Source: Auritidibacter ignavus
GTDB lineage: Bacteria > Actinomycetota > Actinomycetes > Actinomycetales > Micrococcaceae
DNA length: 64,000 bases
NCBI RefSeq assembly: GCF_003703835.1
Contig: NZ_RDQR01000009.1
Coordinates: 1-64,000 of the forward strand
Direction of reading: 5' to 3'
Shown here: positions 45,381 to 53,124 of the stretch, piece by piece
How the letters are laid out: every line of letters begins with the position of its first letter
How positions within the stretch are numbered: position 1 is the stretch's first letter
Made by a program: the position numbers and the translations under genes
Notes under the pieces: generated by a model
The model's input: only the letters and a program-made list of their open reading frames with translations
The model's database searches: none
Told to the model about the DNA's origin: nothing

Positions 45381-45607
45381 GCCTCGAACCTATAGGGCCA
45401 CCGTGCGATACCGCAAGCCCCGTAAGGCAAGGCACCCTGTGGTGCAAAGCGACGGGCCGGTCTGGTAGCTCGAGTGGAGGTCCGTTCACTAGCTACGAGC
45501 CCTGCGATGCAAGGTGGCTGGCTTGACAGGCTGGGCTGGGTCGGAGAGACTCTCGATGAGAGGGTCGCCCGACCTCTCATCCGCCTGATCAGAGAGTGAG
45601 GTTCGCT
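45381..45607. promoter_or_regulatory. Divergent control region of the azole-peptide cluster
   Basis: Toward the precursor gene there is TTGACA at 45523-45528 and, 17 bases on, a weak GAGACT as -10. The would-be start overlaps an interrupted inverted repeat at 45555-45581 (GATGAGAGG[G]TCG with CGACCTCTCATC), a likely operator. GTGAGG at 45596-45601 is the precursor's ribosome-binding site. A second repeat, GTAGCT/AGCTAC near 45463-45496, lies on the pznG side. The winged-helix regulator gene at 46477 is the natural candidate to bind here. Confidence 0.55.
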
Positions 45608-45742
45608 ATGGAACTCGGCAAGGTTCCCGCTGCGGCGTCCATGACAGTCACGTTCTTCGGAGAGGGCCAGCACCTCTTCGAGCCCATGGCGGCGCGCTGC
45701 ACCACCACCACGATCATCTCCAGCTCTTCGTCCTGCTGGTAG
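45608..45742 (+). CDS. pznA: Plantazolicin-type precursor peptide
   Basis: A 44-codon gene, ATG 45608 to TAG 45740-45742. The leader begins MELGKVPAAASM and ends FFGEGQHLFEPMAA; the known plantazolicin precursor has the same HGEGQHLFEPMAA ending. The core is RCTTTTIISSSSSCW, against RCTCTTIISSSSTF in plantazolicin. Cleavage after Ala-Ala would expose N-terminal Arg for dimethylation. Two blocks of cyclisable residues flank Ile-Ile: CTTTT (5) and SSSSSC (6), so up to 11 rings instead of 10, with an extra C-terminal Trp. It is encoded opposite to the maturation operon, with GTGAGG six bases before the ATG. Confidence 0.96.
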   Translation: MELGKVPAAASMTVTFFGEGQHLFEPMAARCTTTTIISSSSSCW

Positions 45743-45758
45743 ATTTGATCGCAAAAGA

Positions 45759-45800
45759 CGGGACCTTGGGAGTCTCCAACCGGAGACTCCCAAGGTCCCG
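45759..45800. promoter_or_regulatory. Perfect 19-bp hairpin just after the precursor gene
   Basis: CGGGACCTTGGGAGTCTCC (45759-45777) and its exact complement (45782-45800) flank an AACC loop, 16 bases past the precursor stop. There is no T-run on the plus strand, so it is more likely an mRNA-stabilising or processing stem, or a partial terminator giving excess precursor mRNA. On the minus strand a TCTTTTGC tail follows, so it could also stop antisense transcripts. Confidence 0.8.
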
Positions 45801-45827
45801 TCGGTGGTGCGATGGGAGGCGAGCTCG

Positions 45828-46484
45828 GTGATCGAAGAACAGCCAACAGAGGCCTCATCAGTGCTGCGTCGCGCTGCCGAAGTCGAGAGGCGTGCCCGCG
45901 AGGCGGTCTCAATCAACGAACCACTACTTTTCCTGGTGTGGGGTGCTGTCTACCTTCTTGGATACGGGGCGTTGTATTTCAATGTGCGCTGGGCTGATGG
46001 CAGTCCACCTGTTGTTGGGGCTGTTCTCTTCGGGGCAATGGGCGCCTTCGGGTTTATCTTCACTTTTACTGAAATTCGGAAGCGGTTTCGTGGGCTGCGA
46101 GGTGAAACCTACGAGACGGTAGGTAGGATGATCCGACTCTGGGGAGTTCTCGTTGTCGCCTGGATTGTGCTCTTGACCCTGGCGATCACTCAATACAGGG
46201 GCAGAGAGAATGCAATGGCCGAGATCGGTGCGGTATCAGGCGCGACAGCGACGTTGCTTGTCGGGGTGATGTATCTGCTGATCGCTAGTAACTTCCCGGT
46301 TTGGCAGACTGGGCTGGGTCTCGCTCTCGTGTCGGTAGGCGCCGCAGGGCTCGTTATCCCTCCGGAGCACTCGCCTCTTTTCGTTGCTGTTGGGGCGGGG
46401 GGCAGTTTCTTTTTGGCGGCAGCCAACAGTGCCGCTCGGCGGCGCCTCGATCGCATAGATCTAGGAACTCGTGGTCATGCCTGA
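45828..46484 (+). CDS. Six-helix membrane protein, candidate immunity or export accessory
   Basis: About 218 residues from GTG 45828, chosen because GGGAGG sits eight bases upstream; an in-frame GTG at 45804 lies further up. A charged N-terminus with coiled-coil character (ASSVLRRAAEVERRAREAVS) precedes about six membrane spans, starting PLLFLVWGAVYLLGYGALYF. No family was recognised. Its place between the precursor and regulator genes suggests self-protection or signal sensing for the regulator encoded by the overlapping gene. Confidence 0.8.
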   Translation: MIEEQPTEASSVLRRAAEVERRAREAVSINEPLLFLVWGAVYLLGYGALYFNVRWADGSPPVVGAVLFGAMGAFGFIFTFTEIRKRFRGLRGETYETVGRMIRLWGVLVVAWIVLLTLAITQYRGRENAMAEIGAVSGATATLLVGVMYLLIASNFPVWQTGLGLALVSVGAAGLVIPPEHSPLFVAVGAGGSFFLAAANSAARRRLDRIDLGTRGHA

Positions 46485-46827
46485 ACTAGCGGTGAACGAA
46501 GTCCTTCATGCTCCAGTGCGACTCAATATCATGGCCGCTCTAGCGAGCATCGGGCCGGGAGATAGGATCTCGTACAGTCGCCTCCAAGAGGTCCTTGAAG
46601 TGACGTCCGGAAACCTCACGTCGCATCTACGGAAGCTCGAAGAGGCCGGATACATTCATCAGGAGAAGCGCTTTGTGAAACGCTCCCCTGTCACGGAGGT
46701 CAGACTATCTAAGCGGGGCCTTCGTGAGTTCGATAGTTACATTGAGCAGCTGCGGGGTTTCCTGGATGGCGTCGATGAGTGCAGGACACAAACATCGGGG
46801 CATCCTCATGATGCAAGGACACGTTAG
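46477..46827 (+). CDS. Winged-helix transcriptional regulator (ArsR/MarR-like, HTH_34)
   Basis: About 116 residues from ATG 46477, which overlaps the membrane-protein stop. The winged helix is clear: VRLNIMAALASIGPGDRISY, then SRLQEVLEVTSGNLTSHLRKLEEAGYI as recognition region, and a wing RFVKRSPVTEVRLSKRG. No metal-binding cysteines are seen. It corresponds to the regulator found in plantazolicin clusters (pznK) and probably acts on the divergent control region at 45381-45607. Confidence 0.87.
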   Translation: MPELAVNEVLHAPVRLNIMAALASIGPGDRISYSRLQEVLEVTSGNLTSHLRKLEEAGYIHQEKRFVKRSPVTEVRLSKRGLREFDSYIEQLRGFLDGVDECRTQTSGHPHDARTR

Positions 46828-47183
46828 TGCGGAAGTTGACATGTTCGCCTTAGGGCTGCCGGTGGGTGAACTCCGCAAGGTAAGGCATGTGCCGTGAAGT
46901 TTCTTAAGGGGAACTAGATTTGGCTTTCGTTGCTGCGTCGACTGTGTGCTGACGCTGCTGGCCACCGCTACGGCGATTTCGGTGATGCGGCGCGTATGCC
47001 ACTAAGCCGGTCACGTTTCGCAGGGCCGCTGCGATATCTATAAGTGACTATTGTGCGGGGCGTAGTGTTTGGCCAATCGGCACACTTGGGGAAATTGCCT
47101 GTTTCATAGAGACCGTGCGCCGTTCCGCCCCAGCGGAGTGTTCTTCTTGTGGGGTCCTACTTGTCGGGCCGTCGCTGGACATC
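46828..47183. other. Intergenic stretch between regulator and relaxase genes
   Basis: About 356 bases, no gene recognised. It lies at the 3' ends of both neighbouring genes. An oriT could be here or at 50724-50784, but no nic-site motif was identified. Confidence 0.35.
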
Positions 47184-50100
47184 TCATAGGCCGTGCCCTG
47201 GCCTTTCGTGATCTGGACCGCTGGTGAGACGGGACTCGTGGATGAACGAGTCACGGAGCTGCTTCTCCCTCTCTGTCGCTTGTTGCCGGGGGTGCTCCTG
47301 CTCGGCCTGTTTTGCCTCGATCCGACGCGCGGCCTCGTTGACCGGAAGGGTGCGTAGTTCATCGGCCTCAGCACGGATCGCCGTGGCTCGGGCACGAGCG
47401 TCTTCAGCTTTGCGGTGGGGGTTGAGCATGAGGGCACCTGCTCGGTCATGGCGGACACGCTCAGCCCCATACTCACTGACCAACAGCGCCAGGTGCTCCT
47501 GTTCATGGGTCTTCTGCATAGCCTCACGTTCACCTCGGGCCGCTTCGAGGTTCTGCACGGTCTCGGTCACGCGGGGGTCGGTCTCAGCGCGTGCCGTGGC
47601 GACGGTGCGCGCCCATTCCGAGAGATGATCAGCGCTGCTCGGGGGGATGCCCCATTCGCGGCTGACCCGACCACGCAGTACTTGAGCCTGTTCAGTTGCG
47701 GCCTTCTGCTCGGCACGGGCCTTGCGCCTGCCGAACCTGCCCACAGTCGAGAGCCGGGCGCGCGCAGCGGCCTCGGCCTCAACAGCGGCGAGGTAGGCGG
47801 CACCATCGTGTCTAGCCTGGATGGTGAACGGCTGAATGACCTCGGCGCGTATCCGCTGGGCAGCTTCCTCGGCCTTGCGGAGCACAGCGGCGCTCTGTTC
47901 GTCCTCTGTCCGGTGTGCAGCACGTTGGGTATCAAGGCGTGCGGCGATCTGCTCCCACCGTTGTGCCTGCCGTTCTGCGCGTTTGGCCGCGTGGTCGAGC
48001 CGGGCGAGTTCCTGGGTGACCCTTTGTATGGGGCCGTCTTTGACGAGTCCGCGCACCGCTTCTTGTGCGGTACGGGTGGCGTGGTCGAGGCCCCCGTCGG
48101 CGGGGTCGCGTTCCATCGCTTCGATGAACTGAGCCCGCGCATCTGCGAGGTCTTCGGCGACGATGTGGAGGTGGTTGGTCTGGCGGCCTCTGGTCATGCT
48201 CACGTAGACCCCTGCCGCGCTGGTGGCCTCCGAGAGTATCGTGTGGGAACCGTTCACGGTGGTGCCTTGGACGCCGTAGGCGGTCGCGGCATAGGACAGG
48301 TGCGCGTGCTCACCTACATACTCAGGCGGCAGGGAGACAGTCCGGGGGGTCTTACGCCCGCTTCCGGCTTCGCGGGCGTAGACGGTGCCGTCGTCCGCGA
48401 CGTGCTGGACGATCCACTGCTGCCGGTTCGCCACCCCCAAGCCGGTGTCGTTGCGGCGGGTCTGGATGAGGTCACCGGCTCCGATGGGCAGCCCGTCACT
48501 GCCGGTGGCGGTGACCGTGTCCTCAACCTCACCGCGTTGGACTCTGCCGGTGCGGATGCGCTCGTTCAGCTCCGCTGCTTCATCATTGGTTGCTACGGTG
48601 ATTGCCTCGCCGTCCTGAGCATGACTGGTGATGTGCTCCCGGGCGGTCTCGTCGTCGGCGTACAGGGTTACCAGTCCCATTGCGGTGAGCCGGTCGAACA
48701 CGTCGCCGGGGTCGTCACGGTCTCGCATAGCCAGGGTCAGTGCCGCGTACTCAGCATCCGAGAACCTATGCAGCTCGGTCATGTCGTAGGTGCGGCCTGT
48801 GATCTGTGCGGCCATCTCCAGCACCCCGCCCCTGCCTACGGCCGGGAGTTGTGCACGGTCACCGACGAACGCGACTGACGCCCCCGCTTCGGCGGTGATG
48901 GTGAGTAGGGCGTGGGCGGTGTCTTGGTCGAGCATCCCGGCCTCGTCCACAATCACCCGCTCACCGCGCGACAGCACCGCGTCCTGGGGCGGCCCGGTGT
49001 AGGTACCGCCGGTCTCAGGGTCAGTCTCACCAGGGGTCAGGCGCGTCCATACGCCATCAGAGTTCCACCGCCACCCATGGGCATGCACCAGAGCGGCAAC
49101 ACTGGTAGCAGACACCCCAAGTTCCTCCTGGGCGACCTGCGCGGCCCGCAACGTGGGCGAAACCACCCGCGAGGCTCTATCTTGTTCGGCGGCGACTTGG
49201 ATTGCGGCACCGAGCATCGTGGTCTTGCCCGCCCCGGCTGCGCCTTCGACGACCACCAACGGATCAGACGAGGCCACCGCAGCCGCCGCGACGCGCTGCC
49301 CCTCATCCAACCCGGCAGCTTGGGCGGCTTCGGCCACGTCCGGGTGCTCCGGCTCCCGCTCCGGGGTTGCGGTGGTGAGTTGGTCGCGTAGTGCGGTCTC
49401 AGCAGTCACCACGCTCAGACTGGTCAGATGGGCCACATGTCCCGGTGCCGGTGCCTCCGGTGGCAGCACAGAGAAGCAATCCGAGTCCGCCAGGTCGGTG
49501 GTCAGGGCGATGAACTCCCTCAACTCTGCTGGTGTTGCGTGGATGCCGTGTTCGGTGGTGATCCTAGTGACCTGCTCCTGAACGGTATGCCGCGTCCACG
49601 CGGAAGCACTCGCGGCGCAACGGTCCAGTGCACGGCTGGCGACCTGCTGCACCGACAGCTCGTCCAACCGCACCGGGGGTTGCACCGCCTGACGTTCGAG
49701 ACCCTCGGGGTGGTATCCGCCCTCGCGGAGTTCCTGTACCCACCACTGCTCGTCCTTGAGGTCCGCCGGTTTCTTCCCCGGGCGCTGGTGACTCCAGGCG
49801 ATGGTCTGCAACCGCGCCGACATCACCGGACCGAGTTCTTCCCCGGGATGTGCGGCCTCCCATTCGGCTTCGAGCCGGTCAAGGTTGCGCTTGATCTGCG
49901 CTGACCGCTTCGACATGACCGTGTTGAAGGGCTGCAACTCCGTCACCTCACCCGACACGGGGTCCAGGGTCAGCCCGTGCTCCGCGAGGGTTTCGGCGAG
50001 CTGCGGGTGTGCGGCGATCACCGCCGTGCCCATCGCGCGGATCGCGCCCTGCTGCTTGAACAACGCCGCCGTGTCGAGCGCCCGCCACTTCCCAGCCGCC

Positions 50101-50723
50101 CAGACTCTCGTGCCGATCTGCATATGGATATGCCGATGCGGATCACCAGCACGAGAAGTCTTATGCCCAATACCCACCACCTGCATCCGCTCAACAGGTA
50201 TGACCTCCCGCGCATCCCTCGGCCCCACCCGGGTCACCGAGTGCCGGGCAAGCCAGCGACGAATCTCCGCCAGCGCGTCCTGCTGCGCAGCATCCAGGGC
50301 TTCAGATACTTCGGGGTGCAGGGCAGCGGCGACCGACAGGCTCTTCGGGGCGTTGATCGTCATCTCCGCGAACAACGGCGACCCCCGCTGACCCTCACCC
50401 GGACCACGCGGTCTACCCATCTGCTCACCGGTGATCGGCTCTCTCCAGTCCACCCACCCCTCATACTCAACCGCCGACAGGAGACGACTGGCGGCGACCT
50501 CCCCATTGGTGTCGAGCACCGCGTACTCGGCCACGGCATCGTCCGCCCCGAGGTAGTACTCATCCGCCCCGGAACGGTCAGCCTCAACATACCGGCGCGC
50601 GGCAGCACCGTTGCCGCGAAACAGGATCACCCCACCCTTCACCCCGGTCACCGCCTCCCCGACAAGTGGGCCTCTTGTCAGGGAGGTGCACACCACGGCC
50701 CCGCCGTGGCATACGTGCATCAA
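47184..50723 (-). CDS. MobF-family relaxase-helicase (TraA/TrwC-like)
   Basis: A 1179-residue bifunctional conjugative protein. The TrwC relaxase domain includes FAEMTINAPKSLSVAAAL and the three-histidine metal motif HRHIHMQIG at residues 196-204. The helicase half has Walker A EGAAGAGKTTMLGAAIQ, Walker B VIVDEAGMLDQ and LSYAATAYGVQGTTVNGS. Catalytic tyrosines expected near the N-terminus may be in the DEYYLGADDAV segment at about residues 54-64. It would nick oriT and unwind the strand for transfer. No coupling protein or type IV secretion genes accompany it, so the element is mobilizable rather than self-transmissible. Confidence 0.92.
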   Translation of the reverse strand: MMHVCHGGAVVCTSLTRGPLVGEAVTGVKGGVILFRGNGAAARRYVEADRSGADEYYLGADDAVAEYAVLDTNGEVAASRLLSAVEYEGWVDWREPITGEQMGRPRGPGEGQRGSPLFAEMTINAPKSLSVAAALHPEVSEALDAAQQDALAEIRRWLARHSVTRVGPRDAREVIPVERMQVVGIGHKTSRAGDPHRHIHMQIGTRVWAAGKWRALDTAALFKQQGAIRAMGTAVIAAHPQLAETLAEHGLTLDPVSGEVTELQPFNTVMSKRSAQIKRNLDRLEAEWEAAHPGEELGPVMSARLQTIAWSHQRPGKKPADLKDEQWWVQELREGGYHPEGLERQAVQPPVRLDELSVQQVASRALDRCAASASAWTRHTVQEQVTRITTEHGIHATPAELREFIALTTDLADSDCFSVLPPEAPAPGHVAHLTSLSVVTAETALRDQLTTATPEREPEHPDVAEAAQAAGLDEGQRVAAAAVASSDPLVVVEGAAGAGKTTMLGAAIQVAAEQDRASRVVSPTLRAAQVAQEELGVSATSVAALVHAHGWRWNSDGVWTRLTPGETDPETGGTYTGPPQDAVLSRGERVIVDEAGMLDQDTAHALLTITAEAGASVAFVGDRAQLPAVGRGGVLEMAAQITGRTYDMTELHRFSDAEYAALTLAMRDRDDPGDVFDRLTAMGLVTLYADDETAREHITSHAQDGEAITVATNDEAAELNERIRTGRVQRGEVEDTVTATGSDGLPIGAGDLIQTRRNDTGLGVANRQQWIVQHVADDGTVYAREAGSGRKTPRTVSLPPEYVGEHAHLSYAATAYGVQGTTVNGSHTILSEATSAAGVYVSMTRGRQTNHLHIVAEDLADARAQFIEAMERDPADGGLDHATRTAQEAVRGLVKDGPIQRVTQELARLDHAAKRAERQAQRWEQIAARLDTQRAAHRTEDEQSAAVLRKAEEAAQRIRAEVIQPFTIQARHDGAAYLAAVEAEAAARARLSTVGRFGRRKARAEQKAATEQAQVLRGRVSREWGIPPSSADHLSEWARTVATARAETDPRVTETVQNLEAARGEREAMQKTHEQEHLALLVSEYGAERVRHDRAGALMLNPHRKAEDARARATAIRAEADELRTLPVNEAARRIEAKQAEQEHPRQQATEREKQLRDSFIHESRLTSGPDHERPGHGL

Positions 50724-50784
50724 TGAATCAATGAGCCTGGGCGGGATCGGCGGAAACTCAAGGAACTTGGGTGGGGCGTCTTAG

Positions 50785-51979
50785 GGATGCGCTGATTTAT
50801 TGGGTAGCGCGGCCTGCCTGACGGCTCGCCCTGGGGTGGTGTTGGGATCATGGGGTATGGCCAGCGATCAGCTCTCTTTCACGGATATCGAGTACGGCAG
50901 GCGGCGGCGGGTCTCCAAGCGTGAGCAGTTCTTGGAGACGATGGATGCCACGATCCCGTGGAAGACCTGGGTGGGGCTGATCGAGCCGCACTACTACGCC
51001 GATACCCCGGGCAAGCGGGGCCGGAAGGCCAAGCCGATCGAGACGATGCTGCGCATGTACCTCCTCCAGGGGTGGTTCTCCCTCTCCGATGAGGGCGTGG
51101 AGGACGCGATCTATGACTCCTATGCGATGCGCAAGTTCATGGGCCTGGACTTCGCTGTTGAGGATGTCCCGGATGCGACCACGCTGTTGCACTTCCGCCA
51201 CCTCCTCGAAGAACACGATCTGGGGGCGGCGTTGCTGGCGGCGCAGAACGAGATCTTCGAGACCGAGGGCTGGATCATGCGCGGAGGCTCGATCATCGAT
51301 GCCACCCTCATCGCCGCACCGTCATCGACGAAGAACGCCACCGGCAAGCGGGATCCGCAGATGCACCAGGTCAAAAAGGGCAACCAGTGGTACTTCGGGA
51401 TGAAAGCCCACATCGCCACCTGCGCCGCCACCGGCTATGTCCACACCATCACCGCCACCGCGGCGAACGTCCATGACCTGGATCAGGCCGCGAACCTGGT
51501 CCGGGATGATGACGAGGTCGTCTATGTCGATGCCGGCTACCAAGGAGCCGCCAAACGCCCTGAGATCGCCGGCGATGAGCGGCTATCGAAGATCTCCTGG
51601 CGCATCGCCGCCAAGAAGGGCGTGCTCAAGACCATGGCCGGCCCGGACCGGGCCGAGCAGTCCCGTCAGGCCGCGATCCGGGCCAAGGTCGAACACCCCT
51701 TCTTGATCATCAAACGTGACTTCGGCTTCACCAAGACCCGCTACCGCGGCATCGCGAAGAACCTCAACCACCTGGCAGTGCTCTTCGCCTCAGCCAACTG
51801 GTTGATGAGAGCCCGCGCCGTCGCCCTGACTCCAGCGGCGGCATAGCGCCAGCCTGCCCGAAAACGCCCCCACAGCCCCGAAAGCAGGGGCCAGGGGCCA
51901 ACATCGGAGGACGCTACGCGCCCCTCAGAGCCAGATCAGACCTCCGCGGGCCAGCAATGGCCCATAGATCAGCGCATCC
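50785..51979 (+). mobile_element. IS5-family insertion sequence with TTAG target duplication
   Basis: The ends are imperfect inverted repeats starting GGATGCGCTGAT (50785 inward, and 51979 inward on the other strand). Both are flanked by the direct repeat TTAG (50781-50784 and 51980-51983), so the copy is intact and inserted cleanly between the relaxase and integrase parts of the element. Confidence 0.9.
50857..51846 (+). CDS. IS5-family transposase
   Basis: About 329 residues from ATG 50857. A DUF772-type N-terminus (RMYLLQGWFSLSDEGVEDAI) precedes a DDE core with IIDATLIAAP (Asp), VVYVDAGYQGA (Asp) and VEHPFLIIKRDFGFTKTRYRG (Glu region). No frameshift or stop interrupts it, so it appears active. 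Confidence 0.94.
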   Translation: MASDQLSFTDIEYGRRRRVSKREQFLETMDATIPWKTWVGLIEPHYYADTPGKRGRKAKPIETMLRMYLLQGWFSLSDEGVEDAIYDSYAMRKFMGLDFAVEDVPDATTLLHFRHLLEEHDLGAALLAAQNEIFETEGWIMRGGSIIDATLIAAPSSTKNATGKRDPQMHQVKKGNQWYFGMKAHIATCAATGYVHTITATAANVHDLDQAANLVRDDDEVVYVDAGYQGAAKRPEIAGDERLSKISWRIAAKKGVLKTMAGPDRAEQSRQAAIRAKVEHPFLIIKRDFGFTKTRYRGIAKNLNHLAVLFASANWLMRARAVALTPAAA

Positions 51980-51983
51980 TTAG

Positions 51984-52458
51984 GGCATCGTGGACGGTTC
52001 TGTTCCAGGCGATGATGGTGACCTAGTCGCAGGTGGTTTGGGCGGGATGCCCGAGGCGGTCGCGGGTGTTGAGGACCTGCTGGATGTGGGTGAGCTGCTC
52101 CTCAACGCTGTAGGTGATGGTCAGTACAGTGCGTTCCGGGTTGTCAGGGCAGCGTGGTCGATGCGGGCGGGGACTTCTGGAGCGATGGCACTGATTTCAG
52201 CGAAGGGCTCCCCGTGTTTGAACACCCCGAGACCGCGTAGCCAGATACTTCCGCCAGCACGCCCGTATGCCACCTTCGGAGTGCAGACAGCAGGTTGCCA
52301 AGAGGTTACGTTGGTCCTGCCCGAGGTGTCAGCGGCAGATCCTCACGCCGCAGGGCAGGGACGGAGCACGTCGGGAGTGAAGGTGCTGGTGGGACGGTCC
52401 CGCCACCGTGGCAGGACCGTCCAGGAACCCTGAACTGAGGTCGAGTTGAGCCGGTTCA
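51984..52458. other. Degenerate coding stretch inside the element
   Basis: The minus strand reads as a protein-like string (VAYGRAGGSIWLRGLGVFKH and EISAIAPEVPARIDHAALTT) to a TGA near 52129. An overlapping frame with YSVEEQLTHIQQVLNTRDRL follows, to a TAG near 52024. Neither has a convincing start or a family I recognise. They may be two tiny genes or remnants. Confidence 0.3.
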
Positions 52459-52618
52459 CGGGGGTGGAAAATGTGCACCCCCGTCGTGACCTGGGACGAT
52501 GTGATTTCTGACCTCTGAGGATGCCTTCCGCCATGGTCGGCCCGGCTGGCTGCTGCTGACTGTGCTGGGGTCGTGGTGGTGGAAAATGTCCCTCACCATC
52601 GACGGGGCCGGAAAATGT
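52459..52618. repeat. Three GGAAAATGT repeats, possible IS-end debris
   Basis: GGAAAATGT occurs at 52466-52474, 52581-52589 and 52610-52618, each in a similar GC-rich context. The first is framed by the inverted repeat CGGGGGTG (52459-52466) and CACCCCCG (52476-52483). Multiple short terminal repeats are typical of IS21-type ends, but they could also be protein-binding iterons of the element. Confidence 0.4.
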
Positions 52619-52923
52619 CTGTACCCGTCAGCAGCCTCCGTGGTCCCGGCGAATCGCCGGGACCGTTCCCGCCAGGGACGATGCCTACCAGGGGTCGCGG
52701 TACCGCCGACTCGACGGGAGCACCTGACTGACCGTGTGGCCAGCTGTCTGGCTCTGCGCTGATGCTGTTATCAACGGGAACGCAATATATGCAGCTCCGT
52801 CCATCCCCGTGGAGGGGTGGATGCCACCAGTGTAACTCACCTGGGCACAACATCTAGGGTCGGTGGCGCATTTCGGTCCCTCATGTTGTGTCTGCCCAGG
52901 TGTGCTGGGTGCACCTGGAAGGT
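52619..52923. other. Upstream region of the 66-codon gene
   Basis: No gene recognised. It contains a small palindromic stretch near 52797-52820 (CATCCCCGTGGAGGGGTGGATG, imperfect). Confidence 0.3.
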
Positions 52924-53124
52924 ATGAGCACCACCAGTCGCACGGAGTCTCCGGCCACCCTCACCCCAGTCGGGGAGCAGGGCGTCAGTGCTGAGGAACA
53001 AGCCGTGATCGAGACGGTCGCTGCGCAGACAGCCGCTCGGTTGGGACCGTTGATTGATGAGCACCTGCGCCTGGTCCGCCACGTCCTCGACAACCACCAG
53101 CAGCAGCGGCAGCGTCGGGGCTAG
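52924..53124 (+). CDS. Small acidic helical protein convergent with the integrase gene
   Basis: 66 residues from ATG 52924, preceded by TGGAAGGT. MSTTSRTESPATLTPVGEQG is a flexible start, followed by a helical region (SAEEQAVIETVAAQTAARLG, then PLIDEHLRLVRHVLDNHQQ) with a Gln/Arg tail. Its stop overlaps the integrase stop by 4 bases, tail to tail. No family was recognised. Small proteins beside large serine recombinases sometimes act as recombination directionality factors, which is a guess here. Confidence 0.6.
   Translation: MSTTSRTESPATLTPVGEQGVSAEEQAVIETVAAQTAARLGPLIDEHLRLVRHVLDNHQQQRQRRG

Noticed and set aside
45377..45916. 179-codon minus-strand open frame over the precursor region
   Set aside because: Low-complexity Arg/Ser/Gly sequence. 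The plus-strand precursor with its leader and core explains this stretch far better.
47415..48878. 487-codon open frame antisense to the MobF relaxase gene
   Set aside because: The relaxase on the other strand carries clear relaxase and helicase motifs, and this frame has none.
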